From: Hyphomicrobiaceae bacterium
GTDB lineage: Bacteria > Pseudomonadota > Alphaproteobacteria > Rhizobiales > Hyphomicrobiaceae
DNA length: 64,000 bases
Assembly: GCA_030655135.1 (NCBI GenBank)
Contig: JAURWC010000023.1
Location: forward strand, 62,001-126,000
Direction: 5' to 3'
In this document: positions 16,912 to 27,169 of the stretch, in pieces
Position numbering within the stretch: the first letter of the stretch is position 1
Layout: every line of letters starts with the position of its first letter
The notes under the pieces: model-generated
Databases searched by the model: none
What the model was told of the DNA's origin: nothing
What the model saw: the letters and a program-made list of their open reading frames with translations, nothing else
Translations under genes and position numbers: made by a program

Positions 16912-19101
16912 CTATTTGCGCTCCAACTGCTTGAGCGAGAAGCGTGGCGGTGTGCTGTCCTTCAACGCCTGACCGCGGCCGGATAAGCTGGGGTTGGTCA
17001 TGAAGTACTGATGCGCATTGAATGGCTCTTCGCCGCTGACGGGGGCGATCCGCTCTGATGACCCGTCGGCCTTGATACGCCAGCTCTGCTGGTTGTCCTT
17101 CAGGTTGGCCACCATGATCTGATTGAGCACCTGCTCATGCACCGTCGGGTTGGTTACTGGCGTCATCGCCTCGACGCGCCTGTCGAGATTGCGCGGCATC
17201 ATATCCGCGGAGCTGATGTAGACGGCTGCCTTGGGTGAAGGCAACCCCTGCCCACGCCCGAAGCAGTAAATCCGCGCGTGTTCCAGAAAGCGTCCGATGA
17301 TGCTTTTGACGCGAATGTTCTCCGACAGGCCCTTCACGCCGGGCCGCAGGCAGCAGATGCCGCGCACGACGAGGTCTACCTGCACGCCGGCCGCACTTGC
17401 CTCGTACAGCGTGTCGATGATCTGCGCGTCGACCAGCGAGTTCATTTTCATCCAGATCGCGCCTTGCCGCCCCGCTTTCGCGTGCTCGATCTCTTCATGG
17501 ATGTGCGCCAGCATGCGCGCGCGGATGCCATGCGGACTGGCAGCCATTTTCTCCAGCTCGGCTGGCTGACCATAACCCGTCACGAAGTTGAGAATGCGCG
17601 CCACATCGCGCGCGATCACCGGATCGGTCGTGAACAGCGATAGGTCGGTATAGATGCGCGCGGTCTGCGGGTGATAGTTGCCCGTGCCGATGTGCACATA
17701 GGTGACGAGTTCGCCACCCTCGCGCCGCACGATCAGACCCAGCTTCGCGTGCGTCTTCAGCTCGATGAAGCCGTAGACGACATGCACGCCGGCGTTTTCC
17801 AAGTCGCGCGCCCAGCGGATGTTGGCCGCTTCGTCGAAGCGCGCCTTGAGCTCCACCACGGCCGTGACCGACTTACCGGCCTCCACGGCTTCTTTCAAAG
17901 CCTGCACGATCGGGCTGTCGCGCGACGTCCGGTACAGCGTCCACTTGATCGCCATCACGTTCGGATCGGCCACCGCCTGGCGCAGATACTGCACCACCAC
18001 GTCGAAGCTCTCATAGGGATGATGGACGACGATGTCTTTCTTGCCGATCGCGGCAAAGCAGTCGCCGTTGAATTCGCGAATGCGTTCCGGAAAGCGCGGC
18101 AGGTATGGCTTGAACAATAGGTCTGGCCGATCCGACACGATCATCTGCGAAATGTCAGATAGCGCCAGCAGTCCGTCCTTGATGAAAACGCTCTCTTCGC
18201 CGACTTCCAATTCCGCGGTGATGAACTTGCGCAGCTTCTCCGGCATCTTCGCGTCGATCTCGAGCCGGATGACGTGGCCGCGACGCCGCCGCTTCAGCTG
18301 CGTCTCGAACGAGCGCACGAGGTCTTCGGCTTCTTCCTGTAGCTCGATATCACTGTCACGCAGCACGCGGAACGCACCCTGGCTCTTGATCTCGAAGCCC
18401 GAGAACAGCTCGCCGATGAACATGCTGATCAGGTTTTCAAGCTGGATGAAGCGCAGGTCGTTCGGCGACTGCGCACCGACGCGTAGCCGGATAAACCGCT
18501 CAAGCTGCCCCGGGATCGGCAACAGCCCGCTCATCGTCTTGCCGTCGGACTCGCGGTGCATCCACACGACCGCCGTCAGCCCCTTGTTGAGGATGAACGG
18601 GAACGGATGCGCTGGATCGATCGCGATTGGCGTCAGGATGGGGAAGATGTGCGTCATGAACAGCTGTTGCAGCCAGGCACGCTCCTCGGCCGTCAACTGG
18701 TCGGGCTTTACCAGATGCACGCCGGCAGCATCCAGTTCGCGCTTCAGTTCGTTCCAACACGCTTGCTTATCGGCCACCAGGCCGGCGACGAAATTGTTGA
18801 TCTGCTTCAGCTGATCGACGGGCGTGACGCCGTCGAGGCTCGGCGTCGTGACGCCGGCTGCCACCTGGCCGTAAATGCCGGCCGCGCGCACCATGTAGAA
18901 TTCATCGAGGTTCGACGCCGAAATCGACAAGAAGCGCAATCGCTCCAGCACCGGATGATGGCGGTTTTGCGCTTCCTCCAGCACACGGCGGTTGAACTGC
19001 AGCCAGGAGAGTTCCCGGTTGTAGTAACGCGAGGCATCTTCCGGCAGCTTTGCCGGTGGCTCGGTATCCGCTTTTTCGCGCTGCTTGGCCTTCGTGGTCA
19101 T
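16912..19101 (-). CDS. ppk1: polyphosphate kinase 1
   Basis: A 729-residue PPK1 with all parts: N domain opening [12 protein letters not shown], head domain, and two PLD-like C domains. The catalytic histidine regions are present in [11 protein letters not shown] and [10 protein letters not shown], with [17 protein letters not shown] between them. The enzyme makes inorganic polyphosphate from ATP reversibly and is membrane-associated. It heads a ppk1-ppx operon, and hdaA lies about 90 bases upstream on the same strand. Length is close to the family norm. Confidence 0.95.
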   Translation of the reverse strand: MTTKAKQREKADTEPPAKLPEDASRYYNRELSWLQFNRRVLEEAQNRHHPVLERLRFLSISASNLDEFYMVRAAGIYGQVAAGVTTPSLDGVTPVDQLKQINNFVAGLVADKQACWNELKRELDAAGVHLVKPDQLTAEERAWLQQLFMTHIFPILTPIAIDPAHPFPFILNKGLTAVVWMHRESDGKTMSGLLPIPGQLERFIRLRVGAQSPNDLRFIQLENLISMFIGELFSGFEIKSQGAFRVLRDSDIELQEEAEDLVRSFETQLKRRRRGHVIRLEIDAKMPEKLRKFITAELEVGEESVFIKDGLLALSDISQMIVSDRPDLLFKPYLPRFPERIREFNGDCFAAIGKKDIVVHHPYESFDVVVQYLRQAVADPNVMAIKWTLYRTSRDSPIVQALKEAVEAGKSVTAVVELKARFDEAANIRWARDLENAGVHVVYGFIELKTHAKLGLIVRREGGELVTYVHIGTGNYHPQTARIYTDLSLFTTDPVIARDVARILNFVTGYGQPAELEKMAASPHGIRARMLAHIHEEIEHAKAGRQGAIWMKMNSLVDAQIIDTLYEASAAGVQVDLVVRGICCLRPGVKGLSENIRVKSIIGRFLEHARIYCFGRGQGLPSPKAAVYISSADMMPRNLDRRVEAMTPVTNPTVHEQVLNQIMVANLKDNQQSWRIKADGSSERIAPVSGEEPFNAHQYFMTNPSLSGRGQALKDSTPPRFSLKQLERK

Positions 19102-19188
19102 GAAACCTGTCCTTCAAAATCCCGCTGGGCGGGATCAGATGCTGCGTTATACGACAGCATGATGACACCCCGTAAGGGCGTGTGGCCG

Positions 19189-19893
19189 TTACGTCAAATC
19201 GACGGGCCGGGCGGCATTGGCCAGCGCCTCGGCCGCAACGGCGCGGCTAACCCGGCGCTGCTTGGCCAGTGCCAGCCGATCAGCCTCGGCTACGACCTCG
19301 TTTGCCGCCTGCATCGACCGGTCCATATGCAGCGCCAGATATCCGATGACGTGCGGCTCGACATCCAGCTGCCGGTCGGCAAAGAGCTTCACCAGCACGG
19401 CCTTCAACAACGGCTCGTCCGGCGCCTCGATCGTTGCCAGCGGGAGGGCCCTGAGCCGCGATCGCAGATCCGGCAGCGCAATGTCCAACTCGCCCGGCGC
19501 CTGCCGCGACGTCACCAGCACCGTGAAACCTTTTTCGCGGGTGAGGTTCAGCAGATGGAACAGCACCCTGTGATCGAAAGGCGTGCGATCGATATCCTCG
19601 ACCACGAGCGCGCCGTGCCGCGACAGCAGCGCGATGGCGTCGTCCGACAGGTCCGCCGCCGGGATCGATCCCGCACCGGATCGCGCCGCCCAAACGTGCG
19701 CCAGATGCGTCTTCCCGGCCCCCGGCGGTCCAACCACAACGGCCGCGGGATGCACCCAATTTGGCCAGCGATCCACCAACTCCACGGCAGCCGCGTTCGA
19801 CCGGCTGAGCAGATAGTCCTCCATGCCTTGCGCCTGCCGGTGTGGCAAATCGAAGACAAGTTGTGGCGGCTGCATTTTTCCAGCGGCGCTCAT
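19189..19893 (-). CDS. hdaA: DnaA-homologous regulator HdaA
   Basis: A protein of about 234 residues with DnaA-like AAA+ features: Walker A VGPPGAGKTHLAHVW, a Walker B in ALVVEDID, and sensor region VTSRQAP. It lacks the DNA-binding domain IV, which marks Hda/HdaA. The opening QPPQLVFDLPH contains the short clamp-binding-like QLVFDL motif by which Hda docks on the replication sliding clamp. HdaA stimulates DnaA-ATP hydrolysis and limits re-initiation. Starts at 19914 (TTG overlapping the upstream stop) or 19875 (ATG) are possible. Confidence 0.85.
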   Translation of the reverse strand: MSAAGKMQPPQLVFDLPHRQAQGMEDYLLSRSNAAAVELVDRWPNWVHPAAVVVGPPGAGKTHLAHVWAARSGAGSIPAADLSDDAIALLSRHGALVVEDIDRTPFDHRVLFHLLNLTREKGFTVLVTSRQAPGELDIALPDLRSRLRALPLATIEAPDEPLLKAVLVKLFADRQLDVEPHVIGYLALHMDRSMQAANEVVAEADRLALAKQRRVSRAVAAEALANAARPVDLT

Positions 19894-19910
19894 TGTGCAG
19901 GGGCTCGCAA

Positions 19911-21008
19911 TCAAACACGGGGGTCGCGCAGGAAGTCGGTCGTCGCACTGTCACCCCGGTAGACGGAGCTTTGCAGGTAGACGCTCAGCGCAAAACGCAC
20001 CAGCACGCCGATCGCCGCCGCGACGGGAACCGCCAGCAGCATGCCGACGAGCCCGAACAGATAAGCAAACACGAACAGGGCGAATATGAGCCACACCGGA
20101 TGCAGGCCGATCTTCGACCCCACGATGTTCGGCGACAGGAAACCGGCATCGAACGCCTGACCGGCAAGAAAAACCGCCAGCACGCCGAAGATTGGCAGGG
20201 TTTCGGGCCAGAACTGCACGACTGCCAGCACCATTGCGGTCAGCAATCCCAGCGCCCAGCCAACGAATGGAATGAACGCCATCACTCCGGTCGCGAGACC
20301 GATCAGCAAACCATAGTCGAGGCCAACGGCTGTCAGCCCCGTCGCATAGAACAGTGCCAGGATGATGCAGACCGTGCCTTGCCCGCGGATGAAAGCAGAG
20401 ATCGCCTCGTTGATCTCGGAAGCCAGCGCCCGGATCGTGGGCGCGTGATCGCGCGGCAACCAGCCGTCGATCTTTGCCAGCATCGCATCCCAGTCGACCA
20501 GCAGGTAGAACACGACGAGCGGCGTCACCAGCAGAAGTGACATGAAATTAAACACAGCCAGCGAACGATCCCAGAGCGACGTCGCAGCCCAGCCCGCAAG
20601 GCTCGCCCAGTTCTGCGCAAACGTATCCGCCGCTCGCTTCAATCCGGTATCGAAGCTTGCGAAGTTGTTGCCGAAGCGCTCTTGCATCCACGCTTCCAGC
20701 ACCCCGCGCACGCGGTCGATCTCGCCGGGTAGCGCCACCGCGAACTGCTGTGCCTGATCAAACAGCAGCGGCACGATCAGAACCAGCAGCGTAATGACGA
20801 CAACGGCACCTGCGACCACGATCAGTGCCGAGGCCACGACGCGGTTGAGGCCGAGGGCTGTCAGCTTGTCGACGATCGGATTGAGGAAGTAGGCCAGTAC
20901 CACACCGGCCACGAACGGCAGCAGCACGTCTTTGACGAGCGCAATGGCCAGCACCAGCAGCACCGCCGCCGCGAGCCAAAAAAACATCTGCCGTTCAACG
21001 CCACGCAT
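19911..21008 (-). CDS. AI-2E/PerM family membrane protein
   Basis: A 365-residue polytopic membrane protein with the AI-2E transporter (PerM) layout: two N-terminal helices, a long amphipathic region, then paired helices with the conserved PFVGW and KIGLHPVWLIFALFVFAYLFG signature (given here in parts: KIGLHPVWL, FAYLFG). Substrate is unknown; the family name reflects one E. coli member and should not be read as autoinducer transport. It ends at the hdaA start and is probably in one operon with it, a common order in this lineage. Confidence 0.85.
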   Translation of the reverse strand: MRGVERQMFFWLAAAVLLVLAIALVKDVLLPFVAGVVLAYFLNPIVDKLTALGLNRVVASALIVVAGAVVVITLLVLIVPLLFDQAQQFAVALPGEIDRVRGVLEAWMQERFGNNFASFDTGLKRAADTFAQNWASLAGWAATSLWDRSLAVFNFMSLLLVTPLVVFYLLVDWDAMLAKIDGWLPRDHAPTIRALASEINEAISAFIRGQGTVCIILALFYATGLTAVGLDYGLLIGLATGVMAFIPFVGWALGLLTAMVLAVVQFWPETLPIFGVLAVFLAGQAFDAGFLSPNIVGSKIGLHPVWLIFALFVFAYLFGLVGMLLAVPVAAAIGVLVRFALSVYLQSSVYRGDSATTDFLRDPRV

Positions 21009-21068
21009 GCAAACTGTTCCCCGTCCGTCGTGGCCAAGCGATCGGCCGAGATCTGCGCCGCTAGCCCG

Positions 21069-21632
21069 TCATTTTGCGTCCGGCGCGCCGTCGTTCAATT
21101 CATAGCCTGACATATGCCGAAACCAAGTACGGAGATACGTTACGAGCGACGCGATCGTTAGCATCCCCGTAATCCACACCAAGGCAACCCGCGCCGCCTC
21201 GAGCCCCAGGCCAAAGCCGTCGTCTGCCAGCACGGTCCCCGCCAACAGGATCTGCGACAGCGTATTCACCTTGCTGACGGCCGCCGGCTTGATGCGCAGC
21301 GGCCGGTCCAAAACCCACGCCAGCACCACGCCGGTAACGATGAGGATGTCGCGCGATACGACGGCGATGACCAGCCATGAGGGCAAGGCCGCCTTCACGC
21401 CCAAAGCTACGAAGATGCTGACGATCAGCAGCTTGTCGGCCAGCGGGTCCAGATAGGCCCCGAGTTCCGTGGTCCAGCCATAGCGCTTGGCCAGGAACCC
21501 GTCGACCCCATCGGAAATGCCTGCCACGACGAAAAGCACGAAGGCCATTTGCGTCTGGTCCTGCAGCAGCAGCCAGAACACGATCGGCACGAGAATAACG
21601 CGCCCGAGGGAGATGAGGTTGGGAATGTTCAA
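21069..21632 (-). CDS. CDP-alcohol phosphatidyltransferase (PgsA-like)
   Basis: A membrane enzyme of about 187 residues with the CDP-alcohol phosphotransferase motif SDGVDGFLAKRYG ... GAYLDPLADK: all four aspartates are present, while the usual Ala-Arg reads Ala-Lys. Six membrane helices are expected. The likely product is phosphatidylglycerol phosphate or a related phospholipid. The start is uncertain: a TTG giving MNIPNLISLGR matches the family N-terminus but has a weak ribosome site, and the open frame extends to 21728. Confidence 0.8.
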   Translation of the reverse strand: MNIPNLISLGRVILVPIVFWLLLQDQTQMAFVLFVVAGISDGVDGFLAKRYGWTTELGAYLDPLADKLLIVSIFVALGVKAALPSWLVIAVVSRDILIVTGVVLAWVLDRPLRIKPAAVSKVNTLSQILLAGTVLADDGFGLGLEAARVALVWITGMLTIASLVTYLRTWFRHMSGYELNDGAPDAK

Positions 21633-21773
21633 GAGAGAGCACTTCGATATTGCAGGGTCCGCCGGGCGAAAGGTACGCCCGTGAGATGCTGCATACCACG
21701 ATCGCAGCGCAAGGCACCTGCGGGCCAACGAAAAACTTAATCGCGCTGTGTGGGGCTGCCGTCTCCGCCGCGG

Positions 21774-22916
21774 TCAGTAGCCGCCACGCACTTGCCAGCC
21801 GCTGCCGGATTGCTGCATCTGCAGCCCCTGGCGGCCAAGCTCACCCGCTAGCGCCGGCCCACCGCCCGGAAATTTCACCATAACCTGGGCGCTGCTGGCC
21901 GAAACGTTGCCCACGCGCACGTCGTCGACCGTCGGCAGATCCAAAATGCGCCCGCGGATCTCGTTCCACTCCGTCATCGACCGGAACTGCACGTCGAGCA
22001 GAACGTCCGGCATGGGCCCGCCACCGCCATCAAAGCCGCCGCCCGCCGCGGTGCCGCTGAACTCGCCGTTCTGCATCGCCTTCCAGCGGCCTTCGAGCAC
22101 GCCCAGCGAGATCACCGCGGCCAATTCCATCGTGTAGGCGACATCGTTGTCGGTGATGCGATAGCTGCGCTTCCAAAGGATGGGCGCGACGCCATCCTGG
22201 CCGGCAAGTGTGATGTGCACGCGGCCAGCCGCCTTATCGACTTCGGCGACTGCCACGACGACCTTTTCCGATCCGTATTCCGTGGCGAGTATCCGCTCCG
22301 GGCCGTCCTGTCCGGCGGCCACCCGCGACGCGATCGCGTCGCTGTGCACGCTCGGCTTCAATGGCGTCACGGTCAGCGGCGTCAACGAATTGGCGACGTC
22401 TAGATCCGACCAGGTCGTCGACCACGGCCCGGTTGCTACTGAAAATTCCGCGCCTGCCGCCTTGCCACCGCCCGTCGGAGGCGACTGCCGCAGCACCGGC
22501 ACCAGGATCACCGGCTCGGCCTGCTTGTCGACGAAAGCCACGCCTTGCTGCTGCAGCAACTGGCGAACGGAATTCGCATCAAAGTTGAAATCGAGGCTGG
22601 CGATATAACGCGTGCCGGAGTTTTGCTCGGACCGGATGGCGAAGCCATCGACGTAATCCGCCGCCTTGACCGCTTTCAGCCGTTCCAGTCCCTGATACCC
22701 GGTGACGGGTACCAGCCGCTTCAGCAACGACCGGAACGCGGCCTGCTGCCCGTCGGCGATCGCCTTGTCCTTGGCCGCCACCGCGTCCTTGGCTGTCGCA
22801 TCCACCGGATAATTGGCGATCGTAAACGCCTTATCGCCCGGCGCCGCGTGCACAAACCCGCTAGTCGCCAGGACCGTTGCTGCCGCGCAGACCAAACCTA
22901 AAATTCGCCGTTGCAA
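21774..22916 (-). CDS. secreted DUF2066 protein
   Basis: A 380-residue protein with a signal peptide (MQRRILGLVCAAA..., cut after Val-His-Ala) and a DUF2066 domain: an early FTIANYPVDATAKDAVAAK block, a GYQGLERL segment and a beta-rich second half. GGGGA lies five bases before the TTG used; another TTG six codons upstream is possible. DUF2066 proteins are periplasmic with no known function and regularly neighbour the phosphatidyltransferase, PerM and Hda genes, as here. The gene is divergent from purM. Confidence 0.8.
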   Translation of the reverse strand: MQRRILGLVCAAATVLATSGFVHAAPGDKAFTIANYPVDATAKDAVAAKDKAIADGQQAAFRSLLKRLVPVTGYQGLERLKAVKAADYVDGFAIRSEQNSGTRYIASLDFNFDANSVRQLLQQQGVAFVDKQAEPVILVPVLRQSPPTGGGKAAGAEFSVATGPWSTTWSDLDVANSLTPLTVTPLKPSVHSDAIASRVAAGQDGPERILATEYGSEKVVVAVAEVDKAAGRVHITLAGQDGVAPILWKRSYRITDNDVAYTMELAAVISLGVLEGRWKAMQNGEFSGTAAGGGFDGGGGPMPDVLLDVQFRSMTEWNEIRGRILDLPTVDDVRVGNVSASSAQVMVKFPGGGPALAGELGRQGLQMQQSGSGWQVRGGY

Positions 22917-23083
22917 ATCAGTCCCCGGAGACAAAGCTTCTTAAACCTGCACGCAGATTGCGGTGGGCGCGTGTTGCCCCAGGACGGTCAAGCTGGTAGG
23001 AGCCCCTATCACTCAGCCCCAATCGGGCGAAAATTGGGTTCTTTCCGGGCCCCGAACGCCTTGGACTTATTCGCGATATTGGC

Positions 23084-24214
23084 ATGGCAGAGCCCACCGA
23101 CAATTCAACACGCCCCATCACCTACCGCGATTCCGGTGTCGATATCGACGCTGGAAACACCCTTGTTGAAATGATCAAGCCGCTCGTCAAGGCAACTCGC
23201 CGTTCCGGCGCAGATGCCGCACTCGGCGGCTTCGGCGGCTTGTTTGACCTCAAGGCGGCCGGCTACCGCGATCCCATCCTCGTCGCCGCCAACGACGGCG
23301 TCGGCACCAAGCTCAAGATCGCCATCGACGCCAATCACCACGAAACCATCGGCATCGATCTTGTCGCCATGTGCGTCAACGACCTCGTCGTGCAAGGCGC
23401 CGAGCCGCTGTTCTTCCTCGACTACTTCGCCGTCGGCCACCTGGACGTCGAGATCGCCCGCAAGGTCATTGCCGGCATCGCCTCGGGCTGCCGCGAAGCC
23501 GGTTGCGCCCTGATCGGAGGCGAAACCGCCGAGATGCCAGGCATGTATCACGGCAAGGACTACGACCTCGCCGGCTTCGCCGTCGGCGCCGTCGAACGCG
23601 GCCAAATCCTGCCCCGGCCCGACATCGCTGCGGGCGACGTGCTCATCGGCCTGCCGTCAACCGGTGTGCATTCCAACGGCTATTCGCTCGTCCGCCGCCT
23701 TATCACTGAAGAAAAGCTCGATTGGAAAGCGAAGGCACCGTTCGAGCCTGCCCACTCGCTGGCCGAGGCGTTGCTGGCGCCCACGCGCATTTATGTGAAG
23801 CCATTGCTCGCCGCCATTGAAGCGACGGGCGGCGCGGCAGACGGCGCTATCAAGGGCTTGTCGCACATCACCGGCGGCGGCATCTCTGAAAACCTGCCCC
23901 GCGTGCTGCCGCCCACGGTCGCCGCCCGCATCGACCTATCCGTCATTCCCGTACCGCCGGTTTTCAGCTGGCTGGCCAAAGCCGGCCGCCTCGACGACGC
24001 TGAACTGCTGCGCACCTTCAACTGCGGCATCGGCATGATCGTCGTCGCCGACAAGGCCCATGCCGGCGCCGTCATCGCTAGCCTGACCGAGGCCGGCGAA
24101 CAGCCCGTCATCATCGGCGAGATCGGACCCGGCACCGGCGAGCGCTCCTCCGCCAAAGGCAAAGGCGACGCCTGGGCCGTCGGCTACGAGGGCAAGTTGA
24201 AACTCGTCCAATGA
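23084..24214 (+). CDS. purM: phosphoribosylformylglycinamidine cyclo-ligase PurM
   Basis: A 376-residue AIR synthetase. Family blocks are in order: [61 protein letters not shown] and [13 protein letters not shown]. It carries out the fifth step of purine synthesis, closing the imidazole ring of AIR with ATP. It overlaps purN by four bases (ATGA), the standard purMN operon. Confidence 0.97.
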   Translation: MAEPTDNSTRPITYRDSGVDIDAGNTLVEMIKPLVKATRRSGADAALGGFGGLFDLKAAGYRDPILVAANDGVGTKLKIAIDANHHETIGIDLVAMCVNDLVVQGAEPLFFLDYFAVGHLDVEIARKVIAGIASGCREAGCALIGGETAEMPGMYHGKDYDLAGFAVGAVERGQILPRPDIAAGDVLIGLPSTGVHSNGYSLVRRLITEEKLDWKAKAPFEPAHSLAEALLAPTRIYVKPLLAAIEATGGAADGAIKGLSHITGGGISENLPRVLPPTVAARIDLSVIPVPPVFSWLAKAGRLDDAELLRTFNCGIGMIVVADKAHAGAVIASLTEAGEQPVIIGEIGPGTGERSSAKGKGDAWAVGYEGKLKLVQ

Positions 24215-24879
24215 CAGCTCTGAAAAAACGCGTCGCCATCCTCATCTCGGGCCGCGGCTCGAACATGCGCTCGCTGGTAGAGGCGTCGCGCGCAGCCAAC
24301 TGCCCCTACGAAGTCGTCGTCGTCATCGCCAACCGCCCGGATGCCGCGGGGCTTCTCTTTGCCAAAGAACAGAACATCCCGGCGCTCGGCCTCGATCACA
24401 CCCGCTACGAAAGCCGCGACCACTTCGAGGGGCAGTTGCACACTGTGCTGACGGCCTCGAAAGTCGACCTCGTCGCCTGCGCCGGCTTCATGCGCTTGAT
24501 GACGCCGGAGTTCGTCCAGAAGTGGCGCGACCGCATGCTCAACATTCACCCGTCGTTGCTGCCGGCATTCAAAGGCTTGCATACGCACGAGAGATCGATC
24601 GCCGCAGGCGTGCGAATCTCCGGCTGCACCGTGCACCTCGTCCGCCCCGCGATGGACGAAGGCCCGATCCTCGGTCAGGCCGCCGTTCCCGTGGCAGTGG
24701 ATGACACGGCCGAGACGCTGGCCGCGCGCATTCTGGAGGCGGAACACAAGCTGTACCCGCGCATCCTTGCTGCCTACGCGGCAGGAAGAATTTCAATTGT
24801 AGATGAAAGAGTTAGCTGGCCGGGTTCGGTTAACCAGAGCGGCACGCTTTTCTCGCCAGACCTCGGTTCTGCCAGCTAA
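24211..24879 (+). CDS. purN: phosphoribosylglycinamide formyltransferase PurN
   Basis: A 222-residue GAR transformylase: [16 protein letters not shown] at the start, the formyl-transfer signature [12 protein letters not shown], catalytic Asn/His in [13 protein letters not shown] and Asp in the [15 protein letters not shown] block. It transfers a formyl group from 10-formyl-THF to GAR, the third purine step. Translation is coupled to purM by the four-base overlap. Confidence 0.97.
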   Translation: MTALKKRVAILISGRGSNMRSLVEASRAANCPYEVVVVIANRPDAAGLLFAKEQNIPALGLDHTRYESRDHFEGQLHTVLTASKVDLVACAGFMRLMTPEFVQKWRDRMLNIHPSLLPAFKGLHTHERSIAAGVRISGCTVHLVRPAMDEGPILGQAAVPVAVDDTAETLAARILEAEHKLYPRILAAYAAGRISIVDERVSWPGSVNQSGTLFSPDLGSAS

Positions 24880-24950
24880 ATCACCGTGGCAGAACAACAC
24901 GCACCGCGCGCTAAATTGAAGCGGCGGCGCCCCGATCCATGGACACGCCC

Positions 24951-25011
24951 AACTTGCCGGTGATACTGAGGCCCGAACTCTTCACGTCAGTATCACGGGG
25001 AACAGCAAGTT
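24951..25011. promoter_or_regulatory. nested inverted repeat upstream of the P450 gene
   Basis: Inner arms GTGATACTGA (24960-24969) and TCAGTATCAC (24987-24996) are a perfect ten-base inverted repeat with a 17-base spacer. Outside them, AACTTGC (24951-24957) and GCAAGTT (25005-25011) are also perfectly inverted. Seventeen paired bases could form a stem-loop in RNA, or the arms could be operator half-sites for a dimeric regulator. There is no U-run, so it is not a simple terminator of purN. Confidence 0.55.
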
Positions 25012-25141
25012 TCCGGCTGGCGACATCGCATAGTGATTGTACGCCCTGGCCTGCGAGACCGGATCGGCCGTCGCCGAGAAGGCCCCAGGAGCGCTTAATG
25101 ACTGCCAGCGCCGAGTTCGCCGGCTGGCTTGGAAACGGTGC

Positions 25142-26512
25142 ATGATGACCGCACAAGAAACGCACGGGCAAAATCATCAGCTCGGCGAGGAAAGCAGCAT
25201 TTGGTTCAAGCTGACGGCGCTCCTCAAGGGCGACCCGCAGAACCCGATGCGTACGCTCATGGCCATGGCGGACCGCTACGGCCCGGTGATCCCGGTGAAC
25301 TTCGGCAATCAGCGCGTCGTCATGCTGTCGGAGCCTGAGCATTTCAAGCACGTGCTCGTCACCAAGGGCGACGACTACATCAAGTATTTCGACGGCCTGA
25401 AGCCGATCTTCGGCAAATCAATGATTACGAATGACGGCGCACTCTGGCAGAAGATCCGCATGCCGCAGCAGCCGGCGTTCCACCCGGACATGTTCGCCGA
25501 ATACATCCCCTACTTCCTTGATGCCATCCAGACCAAGATGGACATCTGGGCCGATCTGGCGAAGTCCGGCGAAACCGTCGAAATGGTGGAGCAGACGTGG
25601 ACGCTGGCCGCCGACATGATCTGCAAGGCGCTGTTCGATCGCGACATGCCCTTCAATCCGCACGTCGTCTTCAAGTGCGTGAAGACCTACACCGACGTGC
25701 AGGGCCATAAGTCCATTCGTCTGAAGGTCAACTCGGGCGAAGAGTTCGAGATGACCGAGGAAGGCGCCTCCAAGGCCATGGAAATCTGGGCCAACGTGCC
25801 CCCCGCCGTGATGGGCGCCGATCCCCGTGAAGAGCGCGAACGCACGCTGCTGACGATGATCCAGGCGGCCGTCGACGATCCGGACGTGCCGGAGTTCGAT
25901 CAGGCGCAGGCCGTGGACGAGCTGAAGCAATACCTGTGGGCCGGCACCGAGACCACGGCGCTGACGCTCGCCTGGGCGCTATACTTGGCCTCCAAGCATC
26001 CCGATACCGCCGAACGCATCCGCAAGGAAGGCGAAGAGGTTTACGGCGACCGCGCACCGGCTGCTGCAGACTATTCCGCGCTGGCCTATACCCGCGCCGT
26101 TGTCCAAGAGACGATGCGACTCTATCCGCCGATTTGGGGCTTTATCCGCGTCGCCACCAAGGCCGAAGAAATCGGCGGCAAGGAAATCCGCCCCGGCGAT
26201 CGCATCATGCTGTTCGCCTACGGCGCGCATCACAGCCCGAAATATTGGGACGAGCCTGAAGAGTTCCGGCCCGAGCGCTTCATGGGCGACGCCGCCCGCA
26301 AGCGGAAGCCCTACACCTACCTGCCCTTCGGCGGCGGCAAGCGCTCGTGCATCGGCGGCGCCATGAGCCAGGTCGAGAACACCCTCGCCTTATCCATCCT
26401 GCTGCGCCGCTTTCGTCCAGAGTATGTCGGCAACGAACCGCCCGGTATCAATGGCACCGTCACGCTGACCCCCAAGGGCGGCCTGATGTTCAAGATCCGC
26501 GAACTCAGCTAG
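25142..26512 (+). CDS. cytochrome P450
   Basis: A 456-residue soluble P450. The I-helix oxygen motif is AGTETT (about residue 267), ExxR is E323-R326 in ETMRLYPP, the meander holds PEEFRPERF, and the haem loop FGGGKRSCIGG provides the Cys403 ligand. The ETMRLYPPIWGF and AYGAHHSP blocks resemble class I bacterial and CYP102/CYP4-like long-chain or sterol/terpene hydroxylases; substrate cannot be told. No ferredoxin or reductase gene is adjacent, so redox partners are elsewhere. A start upstream at 25037 would add an unlikely N-terminus. Confidence 0.93.
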   Translation: MMTAQETHGQNHQLGEESSIWFKLTALLKGDPQNPMRTLMAMADRYGPVIPVNFGNQRVVMLSEPEHFKHVLVTKGDDYIKYFDGLKPIFGKSMITNDGALWQKIRMPQQPAFHPDMFAEYIPYFLDAIQTKMDIWADLAKSGETVEMVEQTWTLAADMICKALFDRDMPFNPHVVFKCVKTYTDVQGHKSIRLKVNSGEEFEMTEEGASKAMEIWANVPPAVMGADPREERERTLLTMIQAAVDDPDVPEFDQAQAVDELKQYLWAGTETTALTLAWALYLASKHPDTAERIRKEGEEVYGDRAPAAADYSALAYTRAVVQETMRLYPPIWGFIRVATKAEEIGGKEIRPGDRIMLFAYGAHHSPKYWDEPEEFRPERFMGDAARKRKPYTYLPFGGGKRSCIGGAMSQVENTLALSILLRRFRPEYVGNEPPGINGTVTLTPKGGLMFKIRELS

Positions 26513-26541
26513 GCAGAAGCCAGCTTCGAGCAACGCACAAA

Positions 26542-26563
26542 GGCGAGGCCCGGAGGCCTCGCC
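26542..26563. terminator. bidirectional terminator hairpin
   Basis: Nine-base arms GGCGAGGCC and GGCCTCGCC around CGGA lie between the convergent P450 gene and the repeat-rich secreted protein gene. On the minus strand CTTTG follows, on the plus strand TAATTG, so it can serve both genes. Confidence 0.7.
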
Positions 26564-26593
26564 TAATTGATTCACCGTCTTTCGTTGAGCAAG

Positions 26594-27169
26594 CTATTTG
26601 CAGGGCATCGTTACGGTCGTCCCGATCGCCGCGATGAACTTTTTGCAGGACACTGGCTCGCTCGGCCCCGTCTCCGCCGAGACGCGCTCGCCCACCAGAA
26701 GCGTGGCTGTGGAAACAACCTTTTCCCGGCTAGAGCCGGAGCCAGCTGTCGAACTCTCAACAGACTTGGCGCTTACCGTTTTCACGACCGGCGCTTTAGC
26801 GGCACTCTCGTCCGTTTTCTGCATGAGACTGGCGGTCTCGACTTTCTGTGCGGCCGCGGCCCGGGATTTGGCAGCCATGGCCTTCGCCATCTGCGCCTTG
26901 GCTGCCTGGGCCTTGAGCATCTGGGCCTTGAGCATCTGAGCCTTGAGCATCTGAGCTTTGGCCACCTGGGCCCGAGCAGCCTGTGCGCGCATCTCCTTCG
27001 TGGCAGAGTATGAGGACTGAGGCCGGTGGGAGCGGTGGCTATTGTCTTTCGAAGCGCTGAGCACCTCCGGGACATATTCGCACGAGATGCAAGCCTGGGC
27101 GGCAGAGGCGAAAAGAATTGTGCCGCCGATTACTGCAGCAATGCTGGCGATGAGATTTGTGCGAGTCAT
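26594..27169 (-). CDS. secreted Ala/Lys/Gln repeat protein
   Basis: A 191-residue protein with a signal peptide (cut after Ala-Gln-Ala), an early CISCEYVPEV with two cysteines, a central helix built from five-residue units (AQMLK repeated, degenerating to AQVAK and AQMAK), a Ser/Thr/Val linker and a C-terminal block with two more cysteines (VSCKKF and the terminal MPCK). The 15-base DNA units are tandem. The four Cys suggest a disulfide-linked N- and C-terminus flanking an extended helix. No function known; the repeat number is likely to vary between strains. Confidence 0.7.
   Translation of the reverse strand: MTRTNLIASIAAVIGGTILFASAAQACISCEYVPEVLSASKDNSHRSHRPQSSYSATKEMRAQAARAQVAKAQMLKAQMLKAQMLKAQAAKAQMAKAMAAKSRAAAAQKVETASLMQKTDESAAKAPVVKTVSAKSVESSTAGSGSSREKVVSTATLLVGERVSAETGPSEPVSCKKFIAAIGTTVTMPCK
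26895..26969 (-). repeat. 15-bp coding tandem repeat
   Basis: Five 15-base units in frame; the three central ones (26910-26954) are identical except for one position, reading GCCTTGAGCATCTGG/A on the plus strand. Flanking units are degenerate. They encode the AQMLK helix repeat. Confidence 0.8.

Noticed and set aside
18556-19962. Open frame of 468 codons opposite ppk1 and hdaA
   Set aside because: It lies antisense to two well-identified genes, has biased, low-complexity composition and no recognisable domain: a high-GC shadow frame.
21069-21632. Ala-Lys in place of Ala-Arg in the phosphatidyltransferase motif as a broken active site
   Set aside because: All four aspartates are intact and Lys is conservative here; I think it is a normal variant of this branch.
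26895-26984. Tandem repeats as a CRISPR array
   Set aside because: Units are 15 bases, in frame, without spacers, and encode a peptide repeat.
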